This document shows positions 51,020 to 60,727 of a stretch of 64,000 nucleotides of DNA, in pieces. Positions within the stretch are counted from its first letter, which is position 1. The number at the start of each line of letters is the position of its first letter. The notes below the pieces were generated by a model, which saw nothing but the letters and a program-made list of their open reading frames with translations, was not told the origin of the DNA and ran no database searches. The translations under genes and the position numbers were made by a program. The DNA is from Ascarosepion bandense. Taxonomy: Eukaryota > Mollusca > Cephalopoda > Sepiida > Sepiidae. The stretch is from NCBI GenBank assembly GCA_037127315.1, contig JBBBDQ010001270.1, positions 2,391,501 through 2,455,500 of the forward strand. The letters are read 5' to 3'.

Positions 51020-51889
51020 TTCTTATTCTTCTTCTATGTGCTCTGTCCCTTCAGGACGTAGGCGATCATGGCTCTCCACGTCTCCCTATCCCTTGTGGCT
51101 CTTAGTATGTTTGCTCCTGTTGCTCCTGGCAACCCCCGTTCCGTCATCCACCTGATCAGGCCCTGCAAATATGTTCTCCGCTGCCTTCCTCTGTCTCTCC
51201 TTCCTTCTATCTGTCCAGTCAGTATCAGGTTCTCCAGGCTCTCCTTCCTCATTGCATGTCCCAGGAACTTCAGTTGTCTCTTCCTGATGCTCAGCATCAA
51301 TTTCCTTTTGTTGCCATTCTTTCTAACACCTCGTCGTTGCTTGTATGTTCAGTCCACGATATCCGTAGCATCCTTCTGTAGAACCACATTTCGGCCGCTT
51401 CCAGTTTTGTCCTCATTTTCGATGATATTGTCCAGCATTCACAGCCGTATTGAAGAACTGACATCACGTAGCAGTCTAGAACTCTTTTCTTCGTTTCTAT
51501 TGACATTTTCCTGTGTGTTAGTATTTTGCTCAACTTCTGGAACGCGTCCTTTGCCATGCCAATTCGTCTTCGGATCTCCGTGTCGCACTTTCCAATCTCC
51601 AGTTAGAACACTTCCTAGGTACTTAAATTCTTGTACTTGTTTGATTCTGTTATCCCCCACCTGTATTTGGCATTTTGGGTTGTGTCTTTTGCTGATGACC
51701 ATGCACTCAGTTTTCTTAAAGTTTATTTGTAGTCCCTTCTTGTCACTCTCCACTGCTACTTTCTGTATGAGGTCCTGTAGTTTCCTTTCCGTGTCCGCAA
51801 TCAGCACTGTATCGTCCGCGTATCTTATGTTGTTCAGGTTGTGGCCTCCAATAACAAATCCTGGCGTGTCATCTAGGCTCCTCAAAATA
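51020..51889 (-). mobile_element. RTE-clade LINE, best preserved copy (RT active site to 3' end)
   Basis: Three overlapping minus-strand frames. 51885-51439: NNIRYADDTVLIADTERKLQ with the catalytic YADD, ESDKKGLQINFKKTECMVIS and FKYLGSVLTGDWK. 51557-51297: MAKDAFQKLSKILTHRKMSI, LQYGCECWTISSKMRTKLEA. 51300-51034: RKRQLKFLGHAMRKESLENL, DRGRQRRTYLQGLIRWMTER and AMIAYVLKGQST, then a stop. Two small shifts separate them. YADD-x-VLIA with the GLQIN-xx-KTE block is typical of the RTE clade. It is inserted in a SINE-A. Confidence 0.9.
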
Positions 51890-52035
51890 TTACAGAACCT
51901 AATATCTCCTACAAGTTAATCTATAACTGGAGAAAGAAGAGACGGATTATTACCTTTCCCAAGACTATTAGTACGTAAGTAAATGCAATGAATTTTGAAT
52001 TCTTGCATTCACTTAAATGAGTACAATGTTATATA
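51890..52035 (-). mobile_element. SINE-A, head side, split by the RTE copy
   Basis: Starts ACAGAACCTAATATCTCC, then AGAAGAGACGGATTATTACC and CGTAAGTAAATGCAATGAAT. The tRNA head proper is replaced by the block shared with 44160. Confidence 0.7.
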
Positions 52036-52334
52036 TATACAAAATATAATGGAACGAAATTGGCCTGAAATCGAAATTTCTTTGCAAATTTCTCCTGCAG
52101 TTTCTTGGCCAGGATAAAGAAAATAATTTAAAACTCCACTTTATTGGCTTAAGTTTTAGTATCAAACGATCTGATTTAAGCGGGAGTGGAATGATGACAT
52201 TGATTTATTGCCTTTTGCAAGATTAAAGAATAGAAAAACAAAATGCGAAAACCCAGAATACGGTAACGGCAGTAGTGAGGTAAAGAATGCTGACACTGAT
52301 CTTTCCTCTACCAGATTATATTTTTTAAAATTTC
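51960..52334. repeat. Duplicated block, copy 2
   Basis: Matches 44160-44589 through ATGGAACGAAATTGGCCTGA, AATTTAAAACTCCACTTTAT and TTATTGCCTTTTGCAAGATT, with a much shorter TA run (52031-52040). Confidence 0.75.
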
Positions 52335-53004
52335 ATCGTTTCACTCCAAGCAAGGTGGTACCGGCACTGATGCGTAGGGGGTTACGTAAGAGAGTAAATG
52401 TTAAGCAGGAGGAGAGTGAAGAGAAAGACGCACCTGTTACAGGGGTTGTCAGAAAAAGGGTAAGAGAAGGATGGGAACATAGGAGTAAAGACAGTTGCGA
52501 AAGTAGAGAGAAAGGAAAAAAAACAATATACACGAGTTGATGTCGAAAGAACTGGAGTCAAGTGGATAAAAGATGGGAATTGACATTGCATTTAAATTCC
52601 TGGAGGTTGTAGCCGTCAAGAAAGCAAGTATATGGAAGGAAGTTCCACAGCAGGCGGGAAGTGCGAAAAAAGAAACTGATGGAAGAGAATTGTTGGCTGT
52701 ATTTGGTTGATTTAACTGTAAAAGGGTGGGACTTTTTTGCCAGTCTGGTTGCCCCAGTAAATTCTTGTGCAAATGGCACCAGTGGCCTCAGTTCGTCGGA
52801 GCAGAAGCTATGAAAATATTTATAGACGGGACAGAGAGATGCCACATCCCGACGATGAGAAAATGACTGGATTCGAGCTGCCATGTCGGGAACAAGCATA
52901 TTACAGATTTTTCTTTGGAGCCTGTCGACAATCCTGGGATGAACAGCAGGGGCGTCTGACCAGATATGACAGCAGTATTTCTATGCACGGACGGATGGTT
53001 GATT

Positions 53005-53039
<35 letters not shown>

Positions 53040-53110
53040 ATACAGGCGGAAAAACTTCCTGGCCCGACACAGTGGCCCAACCTTGCTAGCAGTGACAACA
53101 GTATTCTATG
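52335..53110 (-). mobile_element. Jockey/CR1-type LINE (type 2), 3' part
   Basis: The frame at 52899-52558 reads MLVPDMAARIQSFSHRRDVA, CPVYKYFHSFCSDELRPLVP, TRLAKKSHPFTVKSTKYSQQ and NGYN-like text ending VNSHLLST. Further upstream text (KSTIRPCIEI) lies past a (TA)n insertion at 53008-53037. The 3' UTR runs to about 52335. Confidence 0.85.
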
Positions 53111-53174
53111 CACGGTCGGATGTAAGATTCGAAGCAACAATCCTCTCCAAGACTCAACCTTTCTCACAGGATCG

Positions 53175-53405
53175 GTCTATAGTATTCTCAGCATCCTTCT
53201 GTAGAACCACATTTCGGAATTCTTGAAGTCTCTCCTTCATCTGCCATAGTGAACAACAGCCATCAAATAGCAATCCAGTACATTGTTTCAAGTCTCTCAA
53301 CATTCTACTCAGCTTCTGTAATGCATCCTTGGCAAAGTCAATTCACCCTCTGTTCTCAGTTTTACGTCTTCCGTCTTCTATTAGAACACTTGTTAACTAT
53401 TTATT
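53175..53405 (-). mobile_element. RTE-clade LINE, internal fragment
   Basis: CAGCATCCTTCTGTAGAACC, CATTCTACTCAGCTTCTG, AATGCATCCTTGGCAAAGTC and TCTATTAGAACACTTG follow the RTE order. It ends neither at the (GAA)n tail nor at a known 5' point. Confidence 0.7.
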
Positions 53406-53639
53406 TTTCTCATAAAAATATATTCCCAAGTACAAAATATATACAGCAAAAATGTGTAAAAAGATGGACTAACCGTCTTTAAACTTATTATTGAAACATG
53501 GACTCGTTCCTCTAATATGCTGCAAAGTTGCGAATCATGGAACAGTGGAAAAAGCCTGTCTCAAATGAGAACCGCTTTTCAGTCCTTTGATAGTCGCACG
53601 GAAATACCGTATTCTCAACTTATGCTCTCAGCCACTTTT
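53406..53639. other. Unassigned spacer
   Basis: No gene or shared repeat seen. Confidence 0.4.
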
Positions 53640-54155
53640 CTTTTTTGTTTCTTTTTTTTCAATTGGAGTAGATAGACTGAACTATCGCCCGGTTCACACT
53701 CCACCCACGTCAATTGAACAGGTGTAGAGGCTCATCACTTGTTCCATGTTTAGGGCCTGGTTTCCTGCTTTCTCTTTTCCAATCTTTTCACTTTTCCTTA
53801 TTTTTATTTCAATTGGAGTAGATAGACTGAACTATCGCCCGGTTCACACTCCACCCACGTCAATTGAACAGGTGTAGAGGCTCATCACTTGTTCCATGTT
53901 TAGAGCGTGGTTTCCTACTTTCTCTTTTCCAATCTTTTCACTTTTCCTTATTTTTATTTCAATTGGAGTACATAGACTGAACTATCGCCCGGTTCACACT
54001 CCACCCACGTCAATTGAACAGGTGTAGAGGCTCATCACTTGTTCCATGTTTAGGACGTGGTTTCCTGCTTTCTCTTTTCCAATCTATTTACTCTTACGTA
54101 GCCCCCTGCACACCAGTGGGCTTACCGCCTTGCTCGGGGTGATATGATTAAAAAA
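53640..54155 (+). mobile_element. Type 3 LINE 3' UTR with three 150-bp tandem units
   Basis: Units begin at 53660, 53810 and 53960 (CAATTGGAGTAGATAGACTG, CTATCGCCCGGTTCACACTC, AACAGGTGTAGAGGCTCATC) and differ by only a few bases. The terminus reads TTACGTAGCCCCCTGCACAC, TTGCTCGGGGTGATATGATT and an A-run. The older copy at 12828-13460 has the same repeated design. Confidence 0.85.
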
Positions 54156-55250
54156 AAACACCTATTCCCTCAATCTTTTATTTCCAGTGTTTTCTTCACA
54201 GTCTAACCGGCAACTATAAGTGCTATACGATCTTTGTAACAATTAAAATGATACGTTTTCCGATGCACAAATCTCTGTGCTAGTATATTTCTTTATGAGA
54301 ATATACAAGAGGGACAATCAACAAGTTTATCTTCATACCCTGCCTGGTGGCGCCAGATGTGGTGGTCCCGCCATAGCCACCGAAACCGTGACATCACCCC
54401 TGGTCGGCGGCTGATGAAGATAGGGTATTGCACGTGCTAACACACGCTGTATGTTACAAATTATGTGATCTACATACATGTTTCTAGTACAGCTTGTGAT
54501 CTAGAACAATGTCTAAAGTTTCCAAAACGAAAGCTTAGTACTATGTTGCTGTATATATATATATATCTCCCTGACAAGTTTATATTTGAATTGAAGAGGC
54601 CTACGCACCGTAATTACTAGTTTAGAAAAAAAAAGATGGCAGCAACATATCAGAAACATTCAAAAGGACATGCAGAGGTCAGATTACTTAGAGAGAATAA
54701 GACAAGTTCAGATCTCTATTAAAGCCTTTGAAGATTACCAATTCCCAATTAGTTAGAAAAACTAACGCATTTTTACTCGACTCCCGGCTAGTTTATTGTA
54801 TAAATCAAAACAACTTCTATAGCTTATGCACTATAATTTTGAATTTAGATCACAAGCTTCTCTATATTTAAGATGTAGATCACAATGGCGTGTTGACCAC
54901 ATATTATACCAACAGCCAAACTGTTCTTCTAAGACTAATATAATTTACTCCATGAAAGTGCATTATCATAGTATCTTTATTATCATGCCCCAAGAATATA
55001 CAATATATTTGCAAGAATTTAAGCAAGGTTAAGTCTGTCTTGTTAGACATCAGATGGGACAAGAAATATATAAATGAATTCGCATTGATATTTATATGGT
55101 TTAATTGACGGTGATTAAATGAATGACAAAATGGACACATAACCATGAAACGCGTTATGGCTTTTAAGATTTCATTAGATTAAAGTCACGCTGATCCAGC
55201 TGGAAGTTTATGTTTAAGAGGACAGAGCGTGAATAAAGTAAAAAGAAATA
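54156..55250. other. Unassigned stretch
   Basis: No gene recognised. 54340-54420 is GC-richer (CTGGTGGCGCCAGATGTGG), with a primer-binding-site-like GGTGGCGCCAG, but no LTR is attached. Confidence 0.4.
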
Positions 55251-55252
55251 TA

Positions 55253-55901
55253 TCCCAAAAGTTTGTAAACACTTGCGAAATGGGTCTATCTGGTCCAGCA
55301 CAATCGAGACAAGAGATGGGTTCTGAAAGGGCAAGAGACACCGTCGGTTCCAAAAAAGATCGATTCGGCAAGAAAGTCATGTGCGTTTGGTGGAACTTTG
55401 AAGGGATCGTGCATTTTAAGTTGATTCCGAATAGTCGTGCCATCAGTGCCGAACTTTACTCTCAGTAACTTGAGCGGGTCTACAAAAAGTTGAAGCAAAA
55501 GCACCCGGCTCCGATCAACCGAAAGCGCGCTTTGATGCAGCGGGACAATGCCAAGCCACACACCACCAGGAAGACCAAAGACAAGTTTGAAGAGCTGGAC
55601 GGCGTTGAGGTTCTGCCACATCCAGTCTATAGTCCTGACTGTGCTCCATCAGATTACGGCTTTTCCGCTCAATGCTACACTTTCTGAAGGGCCGCCGATT
55701 CGACTCGTTTGATGAAGCCGAGGAAGCGTGTCAAGAATTCTCTGATTCGAAGCCGGCGAATGGTACTTTGGCCAGATCCAAAAGCTTCCAGATTGATGGC
55801 AAAAAGTCTTGAAAAATGTTGATCTTTATTTTGAGCAATAATTTTTGTTGTTTTTGCGAGTAAAATTTCAATTTTTTGCAAGTGTTTACGGACTTTTGGG
55901 A
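55253..55901 (+). mobile_element. Internally deleted mariner with TIRs and TA duplications
   Basis: 649 bp. The left TIR (55253-55276, TCCCAAAAGTTTGTAAACAC) and the complement of the right (55878-55901) agree at 22 of 24 positions; TA flanks lie at 55251-55252 and 55902-55903. The inside is the C-terminal part of a transposase: FGKKVMCVWWNFEGIVHFKL, LMQRDNAKPHTTRKTKD with the second Asp, and LPHPVYSPDCAPSDYGFSAQ with the third. One stop (55466-55468) and one shift break the frame. The N-terminal DNA-binding domain and the first Asp are deleted, so it is non-autonomous. Confidence 0.9.
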
Positions 55902-55903
55902 TA

Positions 55904-56134
55904 GCCTAATAATTATAAATCGGAAGAAAAACTGAAAATTTAGTAACGGTAAAATTTGGTGTGTCTAGATATACAGCCCAACCGCCTTCATTCAGCTTCC
56001 CAAACATTCGGGTTTTTTTTTTTTACCGTTGTTTTAAATGACCTACTCCAAGATGGAAATAGTTTTGTTAATAAAGAGGAAATGTTGAATAAATTCACCG
56101 TGTAAGACTCATAAATTAGAGCACTTTCTATATT
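55904..56134. other. Unassigned spacer
   Basis: No gene seen. Confidence 0.4.
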
Positions 56135-56445
56135 TTTGTCGTGGTGCAGTGGATATCGGCTCGGAACGAAAAATCGGGAATCCGAGTTCGAAATCCAGTC
56201 GAATTCCTTGCATTCACTTACGTGCAAATACCCTTGGGAAAGGTAGTAATCCGTCTCTTCCCTCCAGTTATGGGTTAAATAACAGGACAGATTGGGTTCT
56301 GTAGCCTTGGTCGGCAACCAGTCTACCGCAGAAAGCAATGGCAACCTACTGCGGGATAATCTTCTGCCCAGTCAGTCATGTCTCTTTCGAGAAATGATCG
56401 CCCAAGCGTATATCAAGTATGGCACTTAATTGACTGACTGATGTT
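56135..56445 (+). mobile_element. SINE-A, full-length reference copy
   Basis: tRNA-like head: A box TGGTGCAGTGGATATCGGCT at 56142, B box CCGAGTTCGAAATCCAG at about 56180. Body: TTGGGAAAGGTAGTAATCCG, TCCAGTTATGGGTTAAATAA, AACCAGTCTACCGCAGAAAG, TGGCAACCTACTGCGGGATA. Tail: CAGTCAGTCATGTCTCTTTC, GGCACTTAATTGACTGACTG. About 310 bp. Pol III transcription and LINE-driven retroposition are inferred from family knowledge. Confidence 0.9.
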
Positions 56446-56924
56446 AATTTGACCTTTAATTAAAGCTGCATTTTTTAATTCGAAACTATGATGAAATTAG
56501 ACCCAGTTACATAATAGTGTGATGAAAGCGGTCAGTCAATCAATTTTCACGAATTAAACCAAGATACATGTGGCCCCACATCCAGTTCCCACGTAGTGCA
56601 GTATAAAAGCCTATGGCGCCGTTTCCCTTTGAGAATTTATCCTTACCAGATATACAAAGACAATATCTCCTTTTACAGTCTTCCATTTAGGAAAAACTCA
56701 CGACTCGTTTCTCGTTTACGGGATATGTATCCGCTAACGTCATAGCAAATGAATCTGCTCCGTTTGTTTTTGGAAACTTAAATATGGCTTCTCCAGAAAC
56801 ACAACAATATGTCTGGCAGCTCCAGCTTCCTGTTAGAATTTTTATAAGTAAGACTCTATCTTTCCGTTAGCTTTCCATTCTTGTTGTTGTATAGATATTT
56901 GTTATCTTCTCTGCGTAGCGCATC
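56446..56924. other. Unassigned stretch
   Basis: No gene recognised. A TATA-like AGTATAAAAGCC at about 56599 has no linked frame or LTR ends. Confidence 0.4.
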
Positions 56925-57056
56925 GAGTGCCGATATCTCAGAGGTAGAATTGCCGACTGATGTCAATACGGTCGGGTTTCAGTCCTTCCTAGAAGCAATC
57001 GGATATCGAATCGTACTGATGAACTGTGATACGGCAAAACAGATCTGCCTGCGGAT

Positions 57057-57062
<6 letters not shown>
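56925..57062 (+). mobile_element. tRNA-headed SINE with hammerhead core, copy C (full head)
   Basis: The A box TATCTCAGAGGTAG (56934-56947) and B box GGGTTTCAGTCC (56974-56985) are spaced as in a tRNA, with GCCGACTGATGTCAATACGG between them. 25 bp later comes the hammerhead core (57011-57054), and then (TA)n. This copy shows the complete order: tRNA head, linker, ribozyme, microsatellite. Confidence 0.7.
57011..57054 (+). ncRNA. Type I hammerhead-ribozyme-like motif, copy C
   Basis: Stem I TCGTA (57011-57015) pairs with TGCGG (57050-57054). CTGATGA is intact at 57016-57022. Stem II is CTG/CGG around TGATA, with an A-C mismatch at its base. GAAA has become AAAA (57036-57039) and the dinucleotide before cleavage reads CC. 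Two invariant positions are lost, so it should be inactive. Confidence 0.6.

Positions 57063-57101
<39 letters not shown>
57060..57101. repeat. (TA)n microsatellite
   Basis: 3' end of hammerhead SINE copy C. Confidence 0.95.
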
Positions 57102-57105
<4 letters not shown>

Positions 57106-57489
57106 TATATCACTTTTACCTTGCGACATGGAAATTTCTGTTTCGAGATAGGTTCTCATCATCAGACAATGTTGATGTGGTTGTTCAGATGATTTACATT
57201 TAAATGACAAAATCTTTTGGTTTGCTGTGAATGTATGTGTTTTTTTTTTTGTGGTTAATCAGAATGGACATTCACTTTGGGGTTTGACCCCAAAGTATAC
57301 ATGCTAACCAACTTTTTTCCTCTTTTTTCCTGCTTCCTTTTTCCTCAATTCTATTCTTCGCTTGTTTGTTTCCCTTCCTTAAAGTTTTATCTCCCATTAA
57401 TCTGATCTTATCATTTTCCCTTTCATTCCCTTCAGTTTTATTACATTTGATGTGATATTCCTTTTGAGTACCAATCCCCTATTCTTTCC
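57102..57489. other. Unassigned stretch
   Basis: No gene seen. Confidence 0.4.
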
Positions 57490-57797
57490 TTCAGTCAGTT
57501 AAGTGCCATATGTGATACACGCTTGGGCGATCACGTCTCGAAAGAGACATGACTGACTGGGCAGAAGATTATCCCGCAGTAGGTTGCCATTGCTTTCTGC
57601 GGTAGACTGGTTGCCAGCCAAAGCTATAGAACCCAATCTATCCTGTTATTTAACCCATAACTGGAAGGAATAGACGGATTAATACCTTTCCCTAGGGTAT
57701 TTGCACGTAAGTGAATGCAATGAATTCAGCTGGAATTCGAAATCGGCTCCCCGATTTCTCGTTCCGAGCCGATATCCAATGCACCACAACGCACATT
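57490..57797 (-). mobile_element. SINE-A, full-length
   Basis: Reverse-oriented counterpart of 56135-56445, with very few differences along its whole length. Minus-strand head: TGGTGCATTGGATATCGGCT and GAGCCGATTTCGAATTCCAG. Confidence 0.9.
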
Positions 57798-58530
57798 TTA
57801 GTCTATTTGTAAAAGAAAAGATTTAAAAAAAAAACAACCCTAAACAGTAATTTTTTTGTTCCATTTATCTATTTGTTGTAAAGTTTTTTTTTTCCCATTA
57901 TACAAAGGGGGGATTTATTTTTTAAAAAAAATATGGATTCTATTTTCGGCTTTATTTTTTACCTAGTTCGTCAGTGATTATTTTTCTCATGTACTTGTTG
58001 GTTATATGCATGTTATTTCATTAAGGTTTTATTCATTTTCTAATGTGAATAATGTCTACATATGACATTAATTTCGTTGCGTTTATTTAATAATTTTTTA
58101 TTTTTAAGGGATCTAATTATAAATAGTTTTTCGTATTAGAATAATGATCATGGTTCATTTAAGGACTTATATGTTTTAGCTTCTTTTAGAATTTTCCACT
58201 TTATTGTGGGTGTTTTTTGTTTTTTTGTTTTTTTTCCTTTAGGTACCAATGATATCTCGATAGGGATGTTCTATTTCTGTATTTGCTATTATTAAATGAA
58301 GAGGTGTGCTGGTAAATTCGTTGCTTTCAAAGAATGTTTATCATTCCTTTCTTTTCAGCTATTCTGTTTTGTCCGAATATAAGTTTTTTTTTTTTTTTTT
58401 TTTTTTTATGTCCTGACACATCTTTATCTTATCCATAAGAGGAAAAGATAAAAACAGGGATCAAATTAATTTGTTCCGTCGCTCACCCATTGCTTAATTT
58501 ATAAATTTGACGAGGTTTCCTCTTTGCATT
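57798..58530. other. T-rich unassigned stretch
   Basis: Several long T-runs (for example 58384-58408). No gene seen. Confidence 0.45.
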
Positions 58531-58547
58531 ATATATATGAAATCCTG
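58531..58547 (+). repeat. Target-site duplication, left
   Basis: ATATATATGAAATCCTG, repeated exactly at 59236-59252 on the other side of the SINE array. Confidence 0.9.
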
Positions 58548-58548
58548 G

Positions 58549-59234
58549 GGCACCTCAAGGTGGTGTAATGGTTAGCAAGTTTGTCGCGCTAGCACTATTG
58601 CAATTAAGTAGTGAGTTCGATCCTCACTGGGTGCCTCATACTTTCGGCCTTGTGCCACATCTAAGCTGCGCTTAGTAAATTATAAGGGCACCTCGAGGTG
58701 GTGTAATGGTTAGCAAGCTTGTCTCGCTAGAACTATTGCAATTAAGTAGTGAGTTCGATCCTCACTGGGTGCCTCATACTTTCGGCCTTGTGCCACATCT
58801 AAGCTGCGCTTAGTAAATTATAAGGGCACCTCGAGGTGGTGTAATGGTTAGCAAGCTTGTCTCGCTAGAACTATTGCAATTAAGTAGTGAGTTCGATCCT
58901 CACTGGGTGCCACATACTTTCGGCCTTGTGCCACATCTAAGCTGCGCTTAGTAAATTATAAGGGCACCTCGAGGTGGTGTAATGGTTAGCAAGCTTGTCT
59001 CGCTAGAACTATTGCAATTAAGTAGTGAGTTCGATCCTCACTGGGTGCCTCATACTTTCGGCCTTGTGCCACATCTAAGCTGCGCTTAGTAAATTATAAG
59101 GGCACCTCGAGGTGGTGTAATGGTTAGCAAGCTTGTCTCGCTAGAACTATTGCAATTAAGTAGTGAGTTCGATCCTCACTGGGTGCCCCATACTTTCGGC
59201 CTTGTGCCACATCTAAGCTGCGCTTAGTAAATTA
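58549..59234 (+). mobile_element. Pentameric tRNA-derived SINE array, 138-bp unit
   Basis: Units start at 58549, 58687, 58825, 58963 and 59101. Each has a tRNA-like part of about 87 nt: acceptor-like ends GCACCT/GGGTGC, A box GTGGTGTAATGGTTAGC, a T arm GTGAG-TTCGATC-CTCAC with B box, and a 50-nt tail with the hairpin CTAAGC-TGC-GCTTAG. Unit 1 differs from the rest at about five positions; units 2-5 are nearly identical (one changed base in units 3 and 5). No unit contains TTTT, so Pol III would read through. A single 17-bp duplication encloses the array. Confidence 0.9.
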
Positions 59235-59235
59235 C

Positions 59236-59252
59236 ATATATATGAAATCCTG
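59236..59252 (+). repeat. Target-site duplication, right
   Basis: Exact copy of 58531-58547. Confidence 0.9.
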
Positions 59253-60044
59253 AACATATGGGTGGGCGTTTTAAAGGCGTTGGAATGTATGTCTCTTTAT
59301 TATGTAAATATCGATGGCTACAAATTATAGTTGCTCTAACGAGAAAGAAAGCGACTGGCTTTAAGGAGAATAAGATTGGGTCGCTTATCATGTTTTTATA
59401 GCACGCCTATATCTACGAAGTTATTGTTCACCCCAACCGCTCTCCTCTGGTTCAGAATTCGCAAAACCCGTGTGCATATTCATTACTGAATGCAAACGAA
59501 ATCGACTGACAATATTAGTTAAATAATAAATATTAAATAAATAAATATTAAATAATAAATATTAAAAAAAAGACAAGCAGATCCAGTCCCACGTGCTTGC
59601 ATTTTTTATCAGATTGAATCAAGAAATAATCACAATTATCGATTTTGGACGAAATATAAAAACAGGCAAATGCAGCTTGAAAATCACGAGAGTCTGTTGT
59701 CGCCATTATTTTCAAAATAATGGCAGTAACGTCATAAATGAGGGATTCTATTATTGCCTGTAATTATCAACGGATATTTTATACAAAATTAAACATGAGT
59801 TCCTTTATTCCTTGGAGCAGAGTTAATGAATACGAACCGAAGAACATTGACAACATATAAATATCCGCCTGGTGTCTCTCAACTCGGATTCATTTTGAAG
59901 ATATTTTTACGGAAAAGACAACAAATACGAAGCACAAATCTTTCTTCTTTTTTAAAAAAATGCTATGAACCTTGAGAATACAAACATTCAGGGTCATTTA
60001 CAGTTCCATTACTTCTTTGTTTTTAGTGTTGTATCTCTTTAGGA
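59253..60044. other. Unassigned stretch
   Basis: No gene recognised. A perfect 11-bp inverted repeat (GCCATTATTTT) with a 1-nt loop lies at about 59702-59724. Confidence 0.4.
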
Positions 60045-60645
60045 CACAAGCAAAGCATACATGTCACTCCACAGCTTCCGTTGCTTTATTGATTTTAATA
60101 TCATATCCCCTTTGGACATCTGCGTTCACGTACTCCACAGCTTCTGTTTTTGGGTTTTTTATTCTTTGAATATTTTTTCGGGAAATGCCAATAACATTTA
60201 CGAAGAATGAATATTTCAATATTTTTTTAAAATCACAATTCCTCAAGGGATCAAGCGTTCATGATTTTTCACAGCTTCCGTTTCTCTATTGTTTTTAATG
60301 TCATTTCCTTCAGGACATAAGCGTTTAAGCTTCTCCACAACCTCCCTTTCGTCATGGCTCTCCCAGAGCTTCAGTTGCTTTTGTGATTTAATGCCATATA
60401 CCTTTAAAATATAAGCGTTCATGGCTCCCCACAGCTTTCCTTGCTTTGATTATAATGTCGTGTTTCTTTTATAAACACCGTTCATAGCTCTCCACAGCTT
60501 TCGTTTTTCATATTGATTTTAATGAGATGTCACTTCAGGATGTAAGAGTTTCATGATTTTCTCTTATTCCAATTTTTATTATTTTAGTGCCATAAATTTA
60601 AAGAGATATTCGTTCATAGCTCTCCACAGCTTCTGTTCCTTTATT
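60045..60645 (-). repeat. Degenerate tandem array derived from the RTE 3' end
   Basis: About eight loose units of 60-75 bp with CTTCAGGACATAAGCGTT, CATGGCTCTCCACAGCTT and TTGCTTTATTGATTTTAATG. The adjoining words CTTCAGGACGTAGGCGATCA and TGGCTCTCCACGTC occur once at 51050-51085 in the RTE copy. Units have drifted widely. Confidence 0.7.
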
Positions 60646-60727
60646 ACATGCGAATTGCTATGACTTCTTAGAAAAGACAGTGTCGTGTTTTCCTTTTGAA
60701 TCCAATACGCTTTTGAAATCAGAATAA

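Noticed and set aside
51068..51919. 283-codon plus-strand open frame
   Set aside because: The second longest frame in the window, but it is the antisense of the RTE reverse transcriptase, whose motifs are on the minus strand.
54340..54420. Retroviral-type primer-binding site
   Set aside because: TGGCGCC occurs, but no LTR ends, polypurine tract or pol sequence lie around it.
54405..54440. Fourth hammerhead, from GGCTGATGAAGATAGG
   Set aside because: CTGATGA is present, but there is no GAAA at the right distance and no stem II or stem I partner.
58549..59234. CRISPR-like regular repeats
   Set aside because: Units are contiguous without spacers, are tRNA-like, and are enclosed by a retroposition target duplication in an animal genome.
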